From Candidatus Poribacteria bacterium (GTDB lineage: Bacteria; Poribacteria; DTPJ01; WJIO01), in contig WJIO01000115.1 in the NCBI GenBank assembly GCA_014730235.1, positions 1-30,424 of the forward strand: DNA of 30,424 nt, read 5' to 3'. Every line of letters starts with the position of its first letter. The stretch's first letter is position 1. Below are positions 7,223-15,321 of the stretch, piece after piece. Below the pieces are notes generated by a model. The model ran no database searches, was not told the origin of the DNA, and worked only from the letters and a program-made list of their open reading frames with translations. A program made the position numbers and the translations under genes.

Positions 7223-10200
7223 TATTGCTCTCCGTCTCCCTCATTATAGCTTTGTAATTCCAGCGTTTCCCCCTCTCTTGCCATATTATTTACGCGGAAA
7301 CGTTCTATTTTTCTTACTGCTTCCAGAAGATTTGTTTTTGCGTCTATTCCTTTGTATACAACAGATTGGACTTTACTATTCAAGGCCTGTTTGTCCTCCT
7401 GAGTAAGTTCTTTTATTGTGCATATAATTATAGGTATATCATCAGCTTCAGGATGCTGGCGAAGGTTTTGTATAACTTCAAAACCACTTATATCAGGTAA
7501 AAGAAGATCAAGAATAATAAGTTCAGGATGATAATCTATTGCTTTTTGTATTCCCGTATTTCCATCAAGGGCTTTTAGAACATCAATTCCCTCATTACTT
7601 AATATAGCTGATAATAAGCTTAGATCTTCATTTTTATCCTCAATAACAAGCACTTTAGGCGGTGTTTCCCTTGAATCTCTTGAAAACTCTATTCTGTTTA
7701 GTGTCTGCATAAGTTGGTCTTTGTCTATAGGTTTCACAAGATAACCAACTGCACCCATACTGAACCCGAAGCTTTGATCGTCAACAATAGAAACTATGAT
7801 AATTGGTATATCGCTTGTATCTTTTATAGTTTTCAAATCCTGCATAACCTGCCATCCATCTTTTTTGGGCAGCATTATATCAAGGGTAATGGCAAAGGGT
7901 TTTATCTCTTTTGCCATTTCCACAGCCAACTCCCCGTCAGAAGCAATAATTGTTTCATATCCGGCCTCAGCCATGTATATTCTCAACAGTTGGGCTGCCT
8001 GGGGATTATCCTCTACAATCAATATAGTTTTGTCTTTTGCTTCATCCTGGGCGTGGGCGGCGTCATGAAGTTTTTCCACTACGCTTTCGTGTGACTCAAT
8101 ATGAGTTAATCGGGATGGTAAAATCAATGGTATAGTAAAATAGAAAGTGCTTCCCTTACCCTTGCCCTCACTTTCAACCCAGATCTGACCACCATGAAGA
8201 TTTACAAGTCTCTTGGTGAGTGCAAGACCAAGCCCGGTACCTTCATACCGGCGGGAACGAGAAGAGTCCAACTGCCTGAATTCATCAAATATCTTATCCT
8301 GATCACCCGGTTCTATTCCTATTCCTGTATCTGCAACAGATATAAGAAATTCATTATCATGAAGCTCTGTTTTAATAGTTATTTTTCCACCGTTTGATGT
8401 GAATTTGGCTGCATTAGACAGTAGATTATACATTATCTGCTTAAATTTTACAGGATCTGCATTTATTTCCGGAATGTCTTCAGCAACTTTGGTTTCCAGT
8501 GTTATTTGCTTTTTATTTACGATATCACGAATTATCGACTGAACATCCTCGATAGATTCTGAAAGGGAGAATTTCTCAGGCTGTAACTCCATTTTCCCGG
8601 CTTCCACCTTGGATAGATCGAGAATATCATTTATCATACGGAGTAAATGTGTTCCACTTTCGTGTATATCTATTACCGATGCCTTCTGATCCTCATTTAA
8701 TGGCCCGCATAAACCATCCCGCAGGACTTCCGCAAAACCGATTATTGCGTTTAAAGGTGTTCTGAGTTCGTGGGACATATTGGCCAGAAATTCGCTTTTC
8801 ATCTGGTCTGCCCGTTTTAATTTTATGTTGGCCAATTCCAGTTCCTGGGTTCTTTCCTCAACTTTTTTCTCCAGAGTTAAATTTACATCCCTTATAAGAG
8901 AATGCAGGTCCGCGTTCTGTATCGCCATTGCTGTGCGGTTAGCAAATGAACCTAATATGGAAAAATCAAGTTGAGATATGGTATGACGGCTGGATAAGGC
9001 CAGAACCCCCAAAAGCTCATCACCTACAAGAAGAGGATAGCCCACAAAAGATATTAGACCTTGTTCCTCAAACCATTTTGAGTTATGTATATCTTTATCA
9101 GCGTATGTGTTATTAGTCATTGATGGCTTTTTGGTCTCGGCAATTTTACCAACTTTCAAGCCGCCGATAGGTATTCTCAAATACTGCTCATCCTCTGCAT
9201 ATATACCCACTGTTACCTTTAGATGAAGGCATTTCTCATTATCCAGGCAGATTGCCGAATGGGTACAGTTATCACATAGGTCGCCGCTGTCCACGATCCA
9301 TAATCTGGCAAAGGCTGCGTCAAAAGTATTTTTCAGGGTTTCCATTGTTAGATTAAGCACATCGCTTAAGTCCAAATGAGAAAGCATATTCAGAGATATG
9401 TTATCGAGGGATGTGCGCTTTTCCAAGTTTGAAACCATTTCGTTAAACGATTCCGCCAGCTCTCCCATTTCGTCCTTGGAATTAATCTGAACCCTCTTTG
9501 TAAGGTCTCCTGATGCTACTCGTTTTACCGTATCAGTAATCCATTCCAGCGGAGTAATAAATTCTTTCTTTGCTATATATAAACCCAGAAGGAAAAATGA
9601 AATTATAAGGGCAAGTCCCGGAAGAGATATAATCCATATCATCTTACGGACAGGGGCATAGGCATAATCAAGTTCCTGATAAACGATAACTGTCCAGGGT
9701 GTGGTAAAGCTGAATTCAGGTTGGTTAATCTCTATCTTGGCAAATCCAATTAACATATCCGGACCGTCATGTATATGAGCCACAAAAGAACCTGATTGAC
9801 CCATAGAAGTGCTGGGAAGCATACCGGGTAAGAGTTTTTGTTTTAGCGGTTGCATACCTTTAGAAAGCACTACCATACCTTTATCTGAGGCTAGTATACC
9901 TCTGCTGCCTTCACCTACATCTATATCGAAAACGCTTTCAAAAACCTGAGTTATGTCCAGAACTCCTTTTATTATTCCTACTAATTTTCCACTATTTATA
10001 TTATCAATCACAGGAACCTGAACTGATATTGAAAACATATCTGCGCTTTCATCATAGGTAGCGTCTGATAGATGTATTCTTCCCACACCTTTGGCATAAG
10101 CCTGCTGCCACCAGTCCTCATCAGCCTGCCAGTAATCGCTGGTTTTATTAGTTGCCGCTACAAGTCGTCCTGAATCATCGGTGGCCAGTATTTCACCAAA

Positions 10201-10608
10201 GGCATAACCCAGGGACCTAAATACATTAAAAGTCCGGGACAGGTTATTTTCCAATATACCTTTTATAAGATGGTGTTCCGAATCCAGATTATTCCATGTT
10301 TTTTCAATATTTGTTATCTCCCATTTTGAAATTTCCTCCGATGATAATTTTGACATAGCAGAGGCATTACGCAGATAGTTGACTGTCATTCCCAGAGTAG
10401 AAAGGTTCCTGATTGCCCTTATACTGGTTGTAAGTCTCAGGGATATATTTTCGCGAGCTTTTTCTGATAACTGTTGAAAACTTTCTCCGATCATCTCTCT
10501 ACGTTGAGATATACTGACAAAATACGTTATTGATATAGCTATAATCAGAGGTATTACACCTGTAACTATAAGGGTTATAATTAATTTGCCTTTTATACCT
10601 GGTCTCAT
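7222..10608 (-). CDS. Hybrid sensor histidine kinase (Cache-HAMP-GAF-HisKA-HATPase-REC-REC)
   Basis: This 1128-residue membrane kinase has a membrane helix at 9-31, an extracytoplasmic double-Cache-like sensor (about 35-315) and a second helix (323-345). Next come HAMP (about 346-400), a GAF domain (about 405-570) and a coiled coil. The HisKA domain has phospho-acceptor H613 in MSHELRTP. The HATPase has an N-box at N732, DTGIGI and GTGLGLALTK. Two receivers follow, with D910 and D1034. The GAF domain holds C445, C448, C454 and C460 (C-x2-C-x5-C-x5-C), which could bind a metal or Fe-S centre. Its ATG overlaps the selB stop as ATGA (10608-10605), and its own stop overlaps the next start. The ligand is unknown. 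Two terminal receivers plus two separate ones imply a multi-step relay. Confidence 0.95.
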   Translation of the reverse strand: MRPGIKGKLIITLIVTGVIPLIIAISITYFVSISQRREMIGESFQQLSEKARENISLRLTTSIRAIRNLSTLGMTVNYLRNASAMSKLSSEEISKWEITNIEKTWNNLDSEHHLIKGILENNLSRTFNVFRSLGYAFGEILATDDSGRLVAATNKTSDYWQADEDWWQQAYAKGVGRIHLSDATYDESADMFSISVQVPVIDNINSGKLVGIIKGVLDITQVFESVFDIDVGEGSRGILASDKGMVVLSKGMQPLKQKLLPGMLPSTSMGQSGSFVAHIHDGPDMLIGFAKIEINQPEFSFTTPWTVIVYQELDYAYAPVRKMIWIISLPGLALIISFFLLGLYIAKKEFITPLEWITDTVKRVASGDLTKRVQINSKDEMGELAESFNEMVSNLEKRTSLDNISLNMLSHLDLSDVLNLTMETLKNTFDAAFARLWIVDSGDLCDNCTHSAICLDNEKCLHLKVTVGIYAEDEQYLRIPIGGLKVGKIAETKKPSMTNNTYADKDIHNSKWFEEQGLISFVGYPLLVGDELLGVLALSSRHTISQLDFSILGSFANRTAMAIQNADLHSLIRDVNLTLEKKVEERTQELELANIKLKRADQMKSEFLANMSHELRTPLNAIIGFAEVLRDGLCGPLNEDQKASVIDIHESGTHLLRMINDILDLSKVEAGKMELQPEKFSLSESIEDVQSIIRDIVNKKQITLETKVAEDIPEINADPVKFKQIMYNLLSNAAKFTSNGGKITIKTELHDNEFLISVADTGIGIEPGDQDKIFDEFRQLDSSRSRRYEGTGLGLALTKRLVNLHGGQIWVESEGKGKGSTFYFTIPLILPSRLTHIESHESVVEKLHDAAHAQDEAKDKTILIVEDNPQAAQLLRIYMAEAGYETIIASDGELAVEMAKEIKPFAITLDIMLPKKDGWQVMQDLKTIKDTSDIPIIIVSIVDDQSFGFSMGAVGYLVKPIDKDQLMQTLNRIEFSRDSRETPPKVLVIEDKNEDLSLLSAILSNEGIDVLKALDGNTGIQKAIDYHPELIILDLLLPDISGFEVIQNLRQHPEADDIPIIICTIKELTQEDKQALNSKVQSVVYKGIDAKTNLLEAVRKIERFRVNNMAREGETLELQSYNEGDGEQ

Positions 10609-12515
10609 TTCAATTTCCGGTAATTTCCTTCTCGAACAGTTAAACCGATGGAATCACAGTATTCAAGAAAAGGCACTGCATATTTACGGCTTGTATCCAA
10701 AAGCTGTCTTAACTCTGATACAGTTACCCGGTTATTCTGCTTCAGGTATTGTGATAGTTTTTCTGTTCCTTTTTTCAAAGTATCATTATGTAAAACTATA
10801 TCAGGGCTTATTCTCACCAGTTTTCCTTTTATAACCAGAGCCTTAAATATATCCTGAACCTCTTTTTTTTCGTGAGCTTTTAAGGCCTCTCCAATTTCTT
10901 TTTCATCTGGCGGTGATAAATCTTTTTCTATAAACAGTTCTTGTATTTTTCGGCTCAATTCTTCTTGTCTTTCGTCAAAGACAATTTCATGTGTAGACAA
11001 TTTAATTATATTTCCATGCCGAAGAATTATACCCTTTTTAGTCAATCTTTCTGTCAGGTAATCAAAGGTAAATTCGTCAATCCCTGCCTTTGATCTAATT
11101 TGTGTATAATTTGCACCTTCTGCCAGAGGATTTTTATCATGAAATTCCGATATATTTGATATGATCTGTTCCTCAATACCTTCTATCCGGTTCAAGGAAG
11201 CGATAAAACGCTGATTATTTGATATATAACTTACAATTTGATCCATATTTTCCATTTTAACTAGAAGTTTTTGTATCTTTTCATAGGAATAAGGAAGATA
11301 ATATTTAAGGTCATTCTCGCGTATAAAAGGAGAAATGCTGTTTTCTGCCGCCAGTTTTACAATTTCGTTTTCTTCGGCTGATTCCCATTTATCAAGGAGT
11401 TCTATAGTTTCTTTTGCCAAACGTTTATGTTTGGATGGAAATGGGTTTAGTACATATCCGCCGCCCAGGGTCTCCTGGTTGGTAAAATCCCTTATTATGA
11501 ATTTGTCGTCTTTAAAAGCAAAAACTGGGCTTTCCAGTCGAAACTGTACATAACCCGATTCCTCCGGCAAAAGGCCTTCTTCGTGGGATAATAGAACGGC
11601 TCTACCAAAAACTTCCGTCGTTCCCAGGAAAAATCTTACCCTTATCCAGTTTTCAAATATCCTGTTGCATGTATCAACAATATGGACTACAGTGTCAACT
11701 CTTTCAGTTGATCGGGACAGCGTGCCGTCACAAACTACATGCCCCCGCTCTATTCCAGATTTACCTGTTAAAGATAAATTAAGGGCGACTCTCTGGCTTG
11801 GATACGCTTTATCAACCTGCTGTTCATGTACCTCTATACTTCTTATTCGGGCTTTACCATTACCAGGCATTATATTTACATTATCATCTTTGTTTATGCT
11901 GTTTCCTATTAGTGTGCCGGTAACTATAGTACCCAGGCCTGATATAACAAAAATCCGGTCAATTGGAAGACGGGAAACGCTGTGACTTTTTATATGTGAC
12001 TCAGTTAGCTCAATCTGTTCGGTAATAGCTTCTTTAAGCTCTTCGATACCATCAAGGGTTATGGAAGAAACTTCTAATACTGGTGCATCTTCCAGAGATT
12101 TCCCTTTGACAAGTTCCCGGGCCTGTTTAACAATTTCGTCCACCCTTTCCCGGGATACCATATCTATTTTAGTTATAACTATTATCCCTGAGGATATTTC
12201 CAGCAGGTCTATTATATTGAGATGTTCTACAGTCTGAGGTTTTACACCTTCTATTGCGTCAATAACCAGCAGGATCAGATCCATACCCCACACACCGATG
12301 AGCATGTTCCTGATAAACTTTTCATGTCCGGGAACATCAACCACCCCAACCCGAGAGCCGTCAGAAAGATCAAAATGAGCGAACCCAAGACCGATAGTAA
12401 GTCCTCGTCGCTTTTCTTCCTCCCAGCGATCTGTTTCTATACCCGTCAGTGCCTTGATTAATGCGGTTTTCCCATGATCCACATGTCCTGCTGTACCGAT
12501 TATAATATTACGCAT
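10605..12515 (-). CDS. selB: Selenocysteine-specific elongation factor SelB
   Basis: SelB is a GTPase that brings selenocysteinyl-tRNA(Sec) to the ribosome at UGA codons marked by a SECIS hairpin. G-motifs are intact: [11 protein letters not shown] (7-17), [10 protein letters not shown] (37-46, the SelB-type form), DVPGHEKF (60-67) and TKID (115-118). EF-Tu-like barrels follow. The C-terminal ~260 residues are winged-helix repeats that bind SECIS RNA; the last contains [13 protein letters not shown] and ends in a basic GNYRKLK. At 636 residues it has normal full length. It is the first gene after the promoter at 12561-12589, and its TGA overlaps the kinase start (ATGA). No selA, selD, tRNA-Sec or evident UGA-interrupted gene lies in the window. 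Confidence 0.97.
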   Translation of the reverse strand: MRNIIIGTAGHVDHGKTALIKALTGIETDRWEEEKRRGLTIGLGFAHFDLSDGSRVGVVDVPGHEKFIRNMLIGVWGMDLILLVIDAIEGVKPQTVEHLNIIDLLEISSGIIVITKIDMVSRERVDEIVKQARELVKGKSLEDAPVLEVSSITLDGIEELKEAITEQIELTESHIKSHSVSRLPIDRIFVISGLGTIVTGTLIGNSINKDDNVNIMPGNGKARIRSIEVHEQQVDKAYPSQRVALNLSLTGKSGIERGHVVCDGTLSRSTERVDTVVHIVDTCNRIFENWIRVRFFLGTTEVFGRAVLLSHEEGLLPEESGYVQFRLESPVFAFKDDKFIIRDFTNQETLGGGYVLNPFPSKHKRLAKETIELLDKWESAEENEIVKLAAENSISPFIRENDLKYYLPYSYEKIQKLLVKMENMDQIVSYISNNQRFIASLNRIEGIEEQIISNISEFHDKNPLAEGANYTQIRSKAGIDEFTFDYLTERLTKKGIILRHGNIIKLSTHEIVFDERQEELSRKIQELFIEKDLSPPDEKEIGEALKAHEKKEVQDIFKALVIKGKLVRISPDIVLHNDTLKKGTEKLSQYLKQNNRVTVSELRQLLDTSRKYAVPFLEYCDSIGLTVREGNYRKLK

Positions 12516-12560
12516 ATTCTCAATTCTTTCCTCTATATTTCATATCACTATACGGTTTGG

Positions 12561-12589
12561 AGTATACATTATATAAATTTTATCGTCAA
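12561..12589 (-). promoter_or_regulatory. Sigma-70-type promoter for selB operon
   Basis: Read on the minus strand, a -35 box TTGACG (12589-12584) is followed by exactly 17 nt and a -10 box TATACT (12566-12561). Transcription would start near 12554, giving a ~40-nt leader ahead of the selB ATG at 12515. AGAGGAAAG lies in that leader. This is seen by inspection only. Confidence 0.75.
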
Positions 12590-12626
12590 GAAAAGAATTG
12601 CTAAATGATATTACAACAAGATATGA

Positions 12627-12655
12627 TTGACATGGATATAAATGTTTAGTAATAT
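12627..12655 (+). promoter_or_regulatory. Sigma-70-type promoter for the glycosidase-like/oxidoreductase genes
   Basis: A perfect -35 TTGACA (12627-12632), 17-nt spacer and -10 TAATAT (12650-12655) lie on the plus strand. The predicted start near 12662 falls downstream of an in-frame ATG at 12642, so translation must begin later, at 12702. The promoter is back to back with the selB promoter, about 38 bp apart. Confidence 0.75.
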
Positions 12656-12701
12656 ACGAATATTAGATATGCGAAGAAACCTTAAATCAAAGGGATATAA
12701 A

Positions 12702-14129
12702 ATGACAAATCCAATTAATATAGATTCCAGATTAGAATTGATGGTAGATGATCACATAATTGACAACCTGACAGGGGATGCCAGACTTACTATGCATCGC
12801 TCCACACCTCAAAACGTAGCAATAGATTTGGATAAATCCTGGGAAGGCAATAGCTGTGCATATATGACGGTATTTAAAGATGGTGAAATTTACCGTATGT
12901 ATTATCGTGGTTCCCACGCAGTTTACACAAAGGATAGTATAGACGAAACGCATCCTGAATATACATGTTATGCCGAAAGTTACGATGGCATTAACTACAC
13001 AAAACCCGGCCTGGGATTATTTGAAATTGCAGGAACACTGGATAATAATGTTATTATGACTCCAGAAACGGCAGGCCGCGCAACCCATAATTTTTGCCCT
13101 TTTATTGACACCAGACCTGATGTGCCTGATTCTGAAAAATACAAAGCTGTTGGCGGGTTAAGCGATGGTCTTTTTGCCTTTATGTCTGACAATGCTATAC
13201 ATTGGAAAAGACTCAAAGAAGAACCGATAATTACACAAGGGGCTTTCGACTCCCAGAATCTCGCCTTCTGGGATTCAGAGCGAAATGAATACAGGGCATA
13301 TTTCAGGGATTTCAGGGATGGTAGAGATATAAAAACATGCACATCCCGGGATTTCCTGAACTGGACTGATCCTGTATATCTCGAGTACTCCCCCGGCCGG
13401 GTAAGTCAGCTTTACACAAATCAGATAAACCCTTACTACCGCGCCCCTCATATTCTGTTGGGTTTTCCCACCCGTTATATTGATCACGGCTGGACAGAAG
13501 CCACAAAGGCCTTACCACAGCTTGAATACCGTCAAATTAGAGCCAGCAGATCAGTAAGAGAGGGTACTGCCTTAACTGATGGAATGTTTATAGTTGGTCG
13601 TGAAAGGCATAATTTCAAAGTCTGGCCTGAGTCCTTCATTCGTCCAGGATTAAAGTTAAAGGAAAACTGGTTCTATGGTGATAATTATCAAAGCCTGGGT
13701 TTACTTGAGACAAAGTCAAATATACACAATGCACCGGATGAGCTTTCCTTTTATACCAGTGAATCCAGCATGCAGGGGAACAGCACCCGTTGGAGAAGAC
13801 ATACCATAAGGATTGATGGCTTTGCGTCGTTGAACGCCCCATTAAGTTGTGGAGAAATGCTGACAAAACCACTGATTTTCAAGGGAGATAGGCTAATTAT
13901 TAACTATTCCACATCAGCAGCCGGAAGCCTTCAAGTTGAAATACAGGATGCCAAAGGCTATCCAATTTCAGGTTTTTCGTTGTCCGAATCAGAGGAAATG
14001 TTTGGCGATTCCCTCAGTCAGGCTTTCATCTGGAAAAACGGCAGTGATGTAAGTTCCTTAGCCGGAAAAACTGTAAGATTAAGATTCGTACTTAGAGATG
14101 CAGACCTTTACTCAATAAAATTTATGTAA
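12702..14129 (+). CDS. Five-bladed beta-propeller glycosidase-like protein (GH32/GH43-like)
   Basis: This 475-residue protein begins SRLELMVDDHIIDNL, a start I associate with uncharacterised proteins of Planctomycetes and Poribacteria related to the GH32/GH43 propeller fold. Blade-like repeats are visible: WEGNSCAYMTVFKDGEIYRM, then SQNLAFWDSERNEYRAYFRD with TSRDFLNWTDP, and later a DELSFYTSES segment. The last ~100 residues look like a beta-sandwich (LTKPLIFKGDRLIINYS). No signal peptide is seen, so it is probably cytoplasmic. Start ATG 12702 has AAAGGGAT at 12689-12696. The upstream ATG at 12642 would precede the predicted transcription start. It is followed 79 bp later by a sugar-type oxidoreductase. 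Catalytic acids cannot be assigned with confidence. Confidence 0.75.
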   Translation: MTNPINIDSRLELMVDDHIIDNLTGDARLTMHRSTPQNVAIDLDKSWEGNSCAYMTVFKDGEIYRMYYRGSHAVYTKDSIDETHPEYTCYAESYDGINYTKPGLGLFEIAGTLDNNVIMTPETAGRATHNFCPFIDTRPDVPDSEKYKAVGGLSDGLFAFMSDNAIHWKRLKEEPIITQGAFDSQNLAFWDSERNEYRAYFRDFRDGRDIKTCTSRDFLNWTDPVYLEYSPGRVSQLYTNQINPYYRAPHILLGFPTRYIDHGWTEATKALPQLEYRQIRASRSVREGTALTDGMFIVGRERHNFKVWPESFIRPGLKLKENWFYGDNYQSLGLLETKSNIHNAPDELSFYTSESSMQGNSTRWRRHTIRIDGFASLNAPLSCGEMLTKPLIFKGDRLIINYSTSAAGSLQVEIQDAKGYPISGFSLSESEEMFGDSLSQAFIWKNGSDVSSLAGKTVRLRFVLRDADLYSIKFM

Positions 14130-14208
14130 ATCAATTAACAGGTGAAGCCCATTTTTTTCCAATAAAATTTAAAACCCGTTTGTTTGTAATTACTTAAGGA
14201 GGCATAAA

Positions 14209-15321
14209 ATGGATAAGCTTAAAATAGCTTTAGTAGGTGCAGGACGAAGAGGAAGCGGTGCATATCTACCGATTATAGCCAAGATGGACGAAGACCTGGA
14301 ACTGGTGGCCGTATGTGATCTGGATTCCCAGAAAGCAGAAGAGCAGGCCAGCAAATATGGCGTAGAACATTTCAGCGATATTACGGAAATGGTAGAAAAA
14401 GCCAAACCGGATATTGCCGCCGTTGTGATTAATCCAAATCGCAACCACGAAGCTGGTATCCCTTTGTCTAAAATGGGAGTAAGTTATTGCACAGAAACAC
14501 CTATTGACACAGACCTTGGCAAAGCCGATGAAATGATCAAGGCGGCGAAGGAAAATAATACAAAGCTGGAGGTATGTGAAAATTATTATCGTGTGCCCGG
14601 AGAGCGTATTAAACGCGCTTTAATTCTTGAAGGTGTGTTTGGAAAAGTTCTGGCAGCTTATAACGATTTTAACGGACACGGTTATCACGGTGTCGGACTT
14701 ATCAGAAGCTACATTGGTTTTGACGTAAAAGTAACAAGGGTCATCGGAATGAGAAAGAATTTTGAAGTGCAGGAACATTCCTATCGCGGCGGATCGTTTA
14801 ACAAGGAGGACTGGCAACATGGTCTTATTGAATTTGAGAACGGTTCTGTTGGCATATTCAACTTCAGCGGTCTTTCCTACGGTTCACCTTTGCGCTGGCA
14901 TAACACCACTAAATTCTATGCTGAACGCGGTATGTGCGTGGGAGACGGCAGACGCAGCTACAGTTATAAAGAGCAGATAGCCATACTAAACAGTGATGCC
15001 AACGAAAAACTCCCCATAATCGTAGAAAAGCGCACTACAAAGGCCAAGGATGGTGCAGAAACACTGGATGCCTTAATAGCACGAACAGATCCGGACACTG
15101 GATTGGAAGTTGTATGGAAAAACCCACTCAGCAAATATTCCCTGAGTGATGGTCAGCTTAGTGTTGCATCCGAGTTGATGAGTATTGCCAATGCCCATAA
15201 AAATGACGTAGAGCCTGAGTATGGTGCTCTAAATGGTAGGCTGGATCAGGAAGTGGCTCTGGCTATGGCAAAATCCTGGAACAACGATAACATACCGGTT
15301 GAATTGCCCCTTATATCATAA
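14209..15321 (+). CDS. Gfo/Idh/MocA-family NAD(P)-dependent oxidoreductase
   Basis: This 370-residue protein has an N-terminal Rossmann fold (KIALVGAGRRGSG, 5-17) and the substrate domain of the Gfo/Idh/MocA family, which oxidises or reduces sugars and cyclitols. VAVCDLDSQKAEE ends the second strand, and VVINPNRNHE contacts the cofactor. At the position of the usual EKP motif the protein reads E96-T97-P98, so the catalytic lysine is replaced by threonine. HGYHGVGLIRSYIGF (157-171) is the probable active-site helix. The start has a near-perfect TAAGGAGG. It probably shares the promoter at 12627 with the propeller gene. Its 3' end overlaps the convergent vWA gene by 11 bp. Whether it keeps dehydrogenase activity without the lysine is open. 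Confidence 0.9.
   Translation: MDKLKIALVGAGRRGSGAYLPIIAKMDEDLELVAVCDLDSQKAEEQASKYGVEHFSDITEMVEKAKPDIAAVVINPNRNHEAGIPLSKMGVSYCTETPIDTDLGKADEMIKAAKENNTKLEVCENYYRVPGERIKRALILEGVFGKVLAAYNDFNGHGYHGVGLIRSYIGFDVKVTRVIGMRKNFEVQEHSYRGGSFNKEDWQHGLIEFENGSVGIFNFSGLSYGSPLRWHNTTKFYAERGMCVGDGRRSYSYKEQIAILNSDANEKLPIIVEKRTTKAKDGAETLDALIARTDPDTGLEVVWKNPLSKYSLSDGQLSVASELMSIANAHKNDVEPEYGALNGRLDQEVALAMAKSWNNDNIPVELPLIS

Noticed and set aside
12642-12701. Upstream ATG start for the propeller gene
   Set aside because: The ATG at 12642 lies between the -35 and -10 boxes of the predicted promoter, and the family's usual N-terminus begins after 12702, which has its own AAAGGGAT site.
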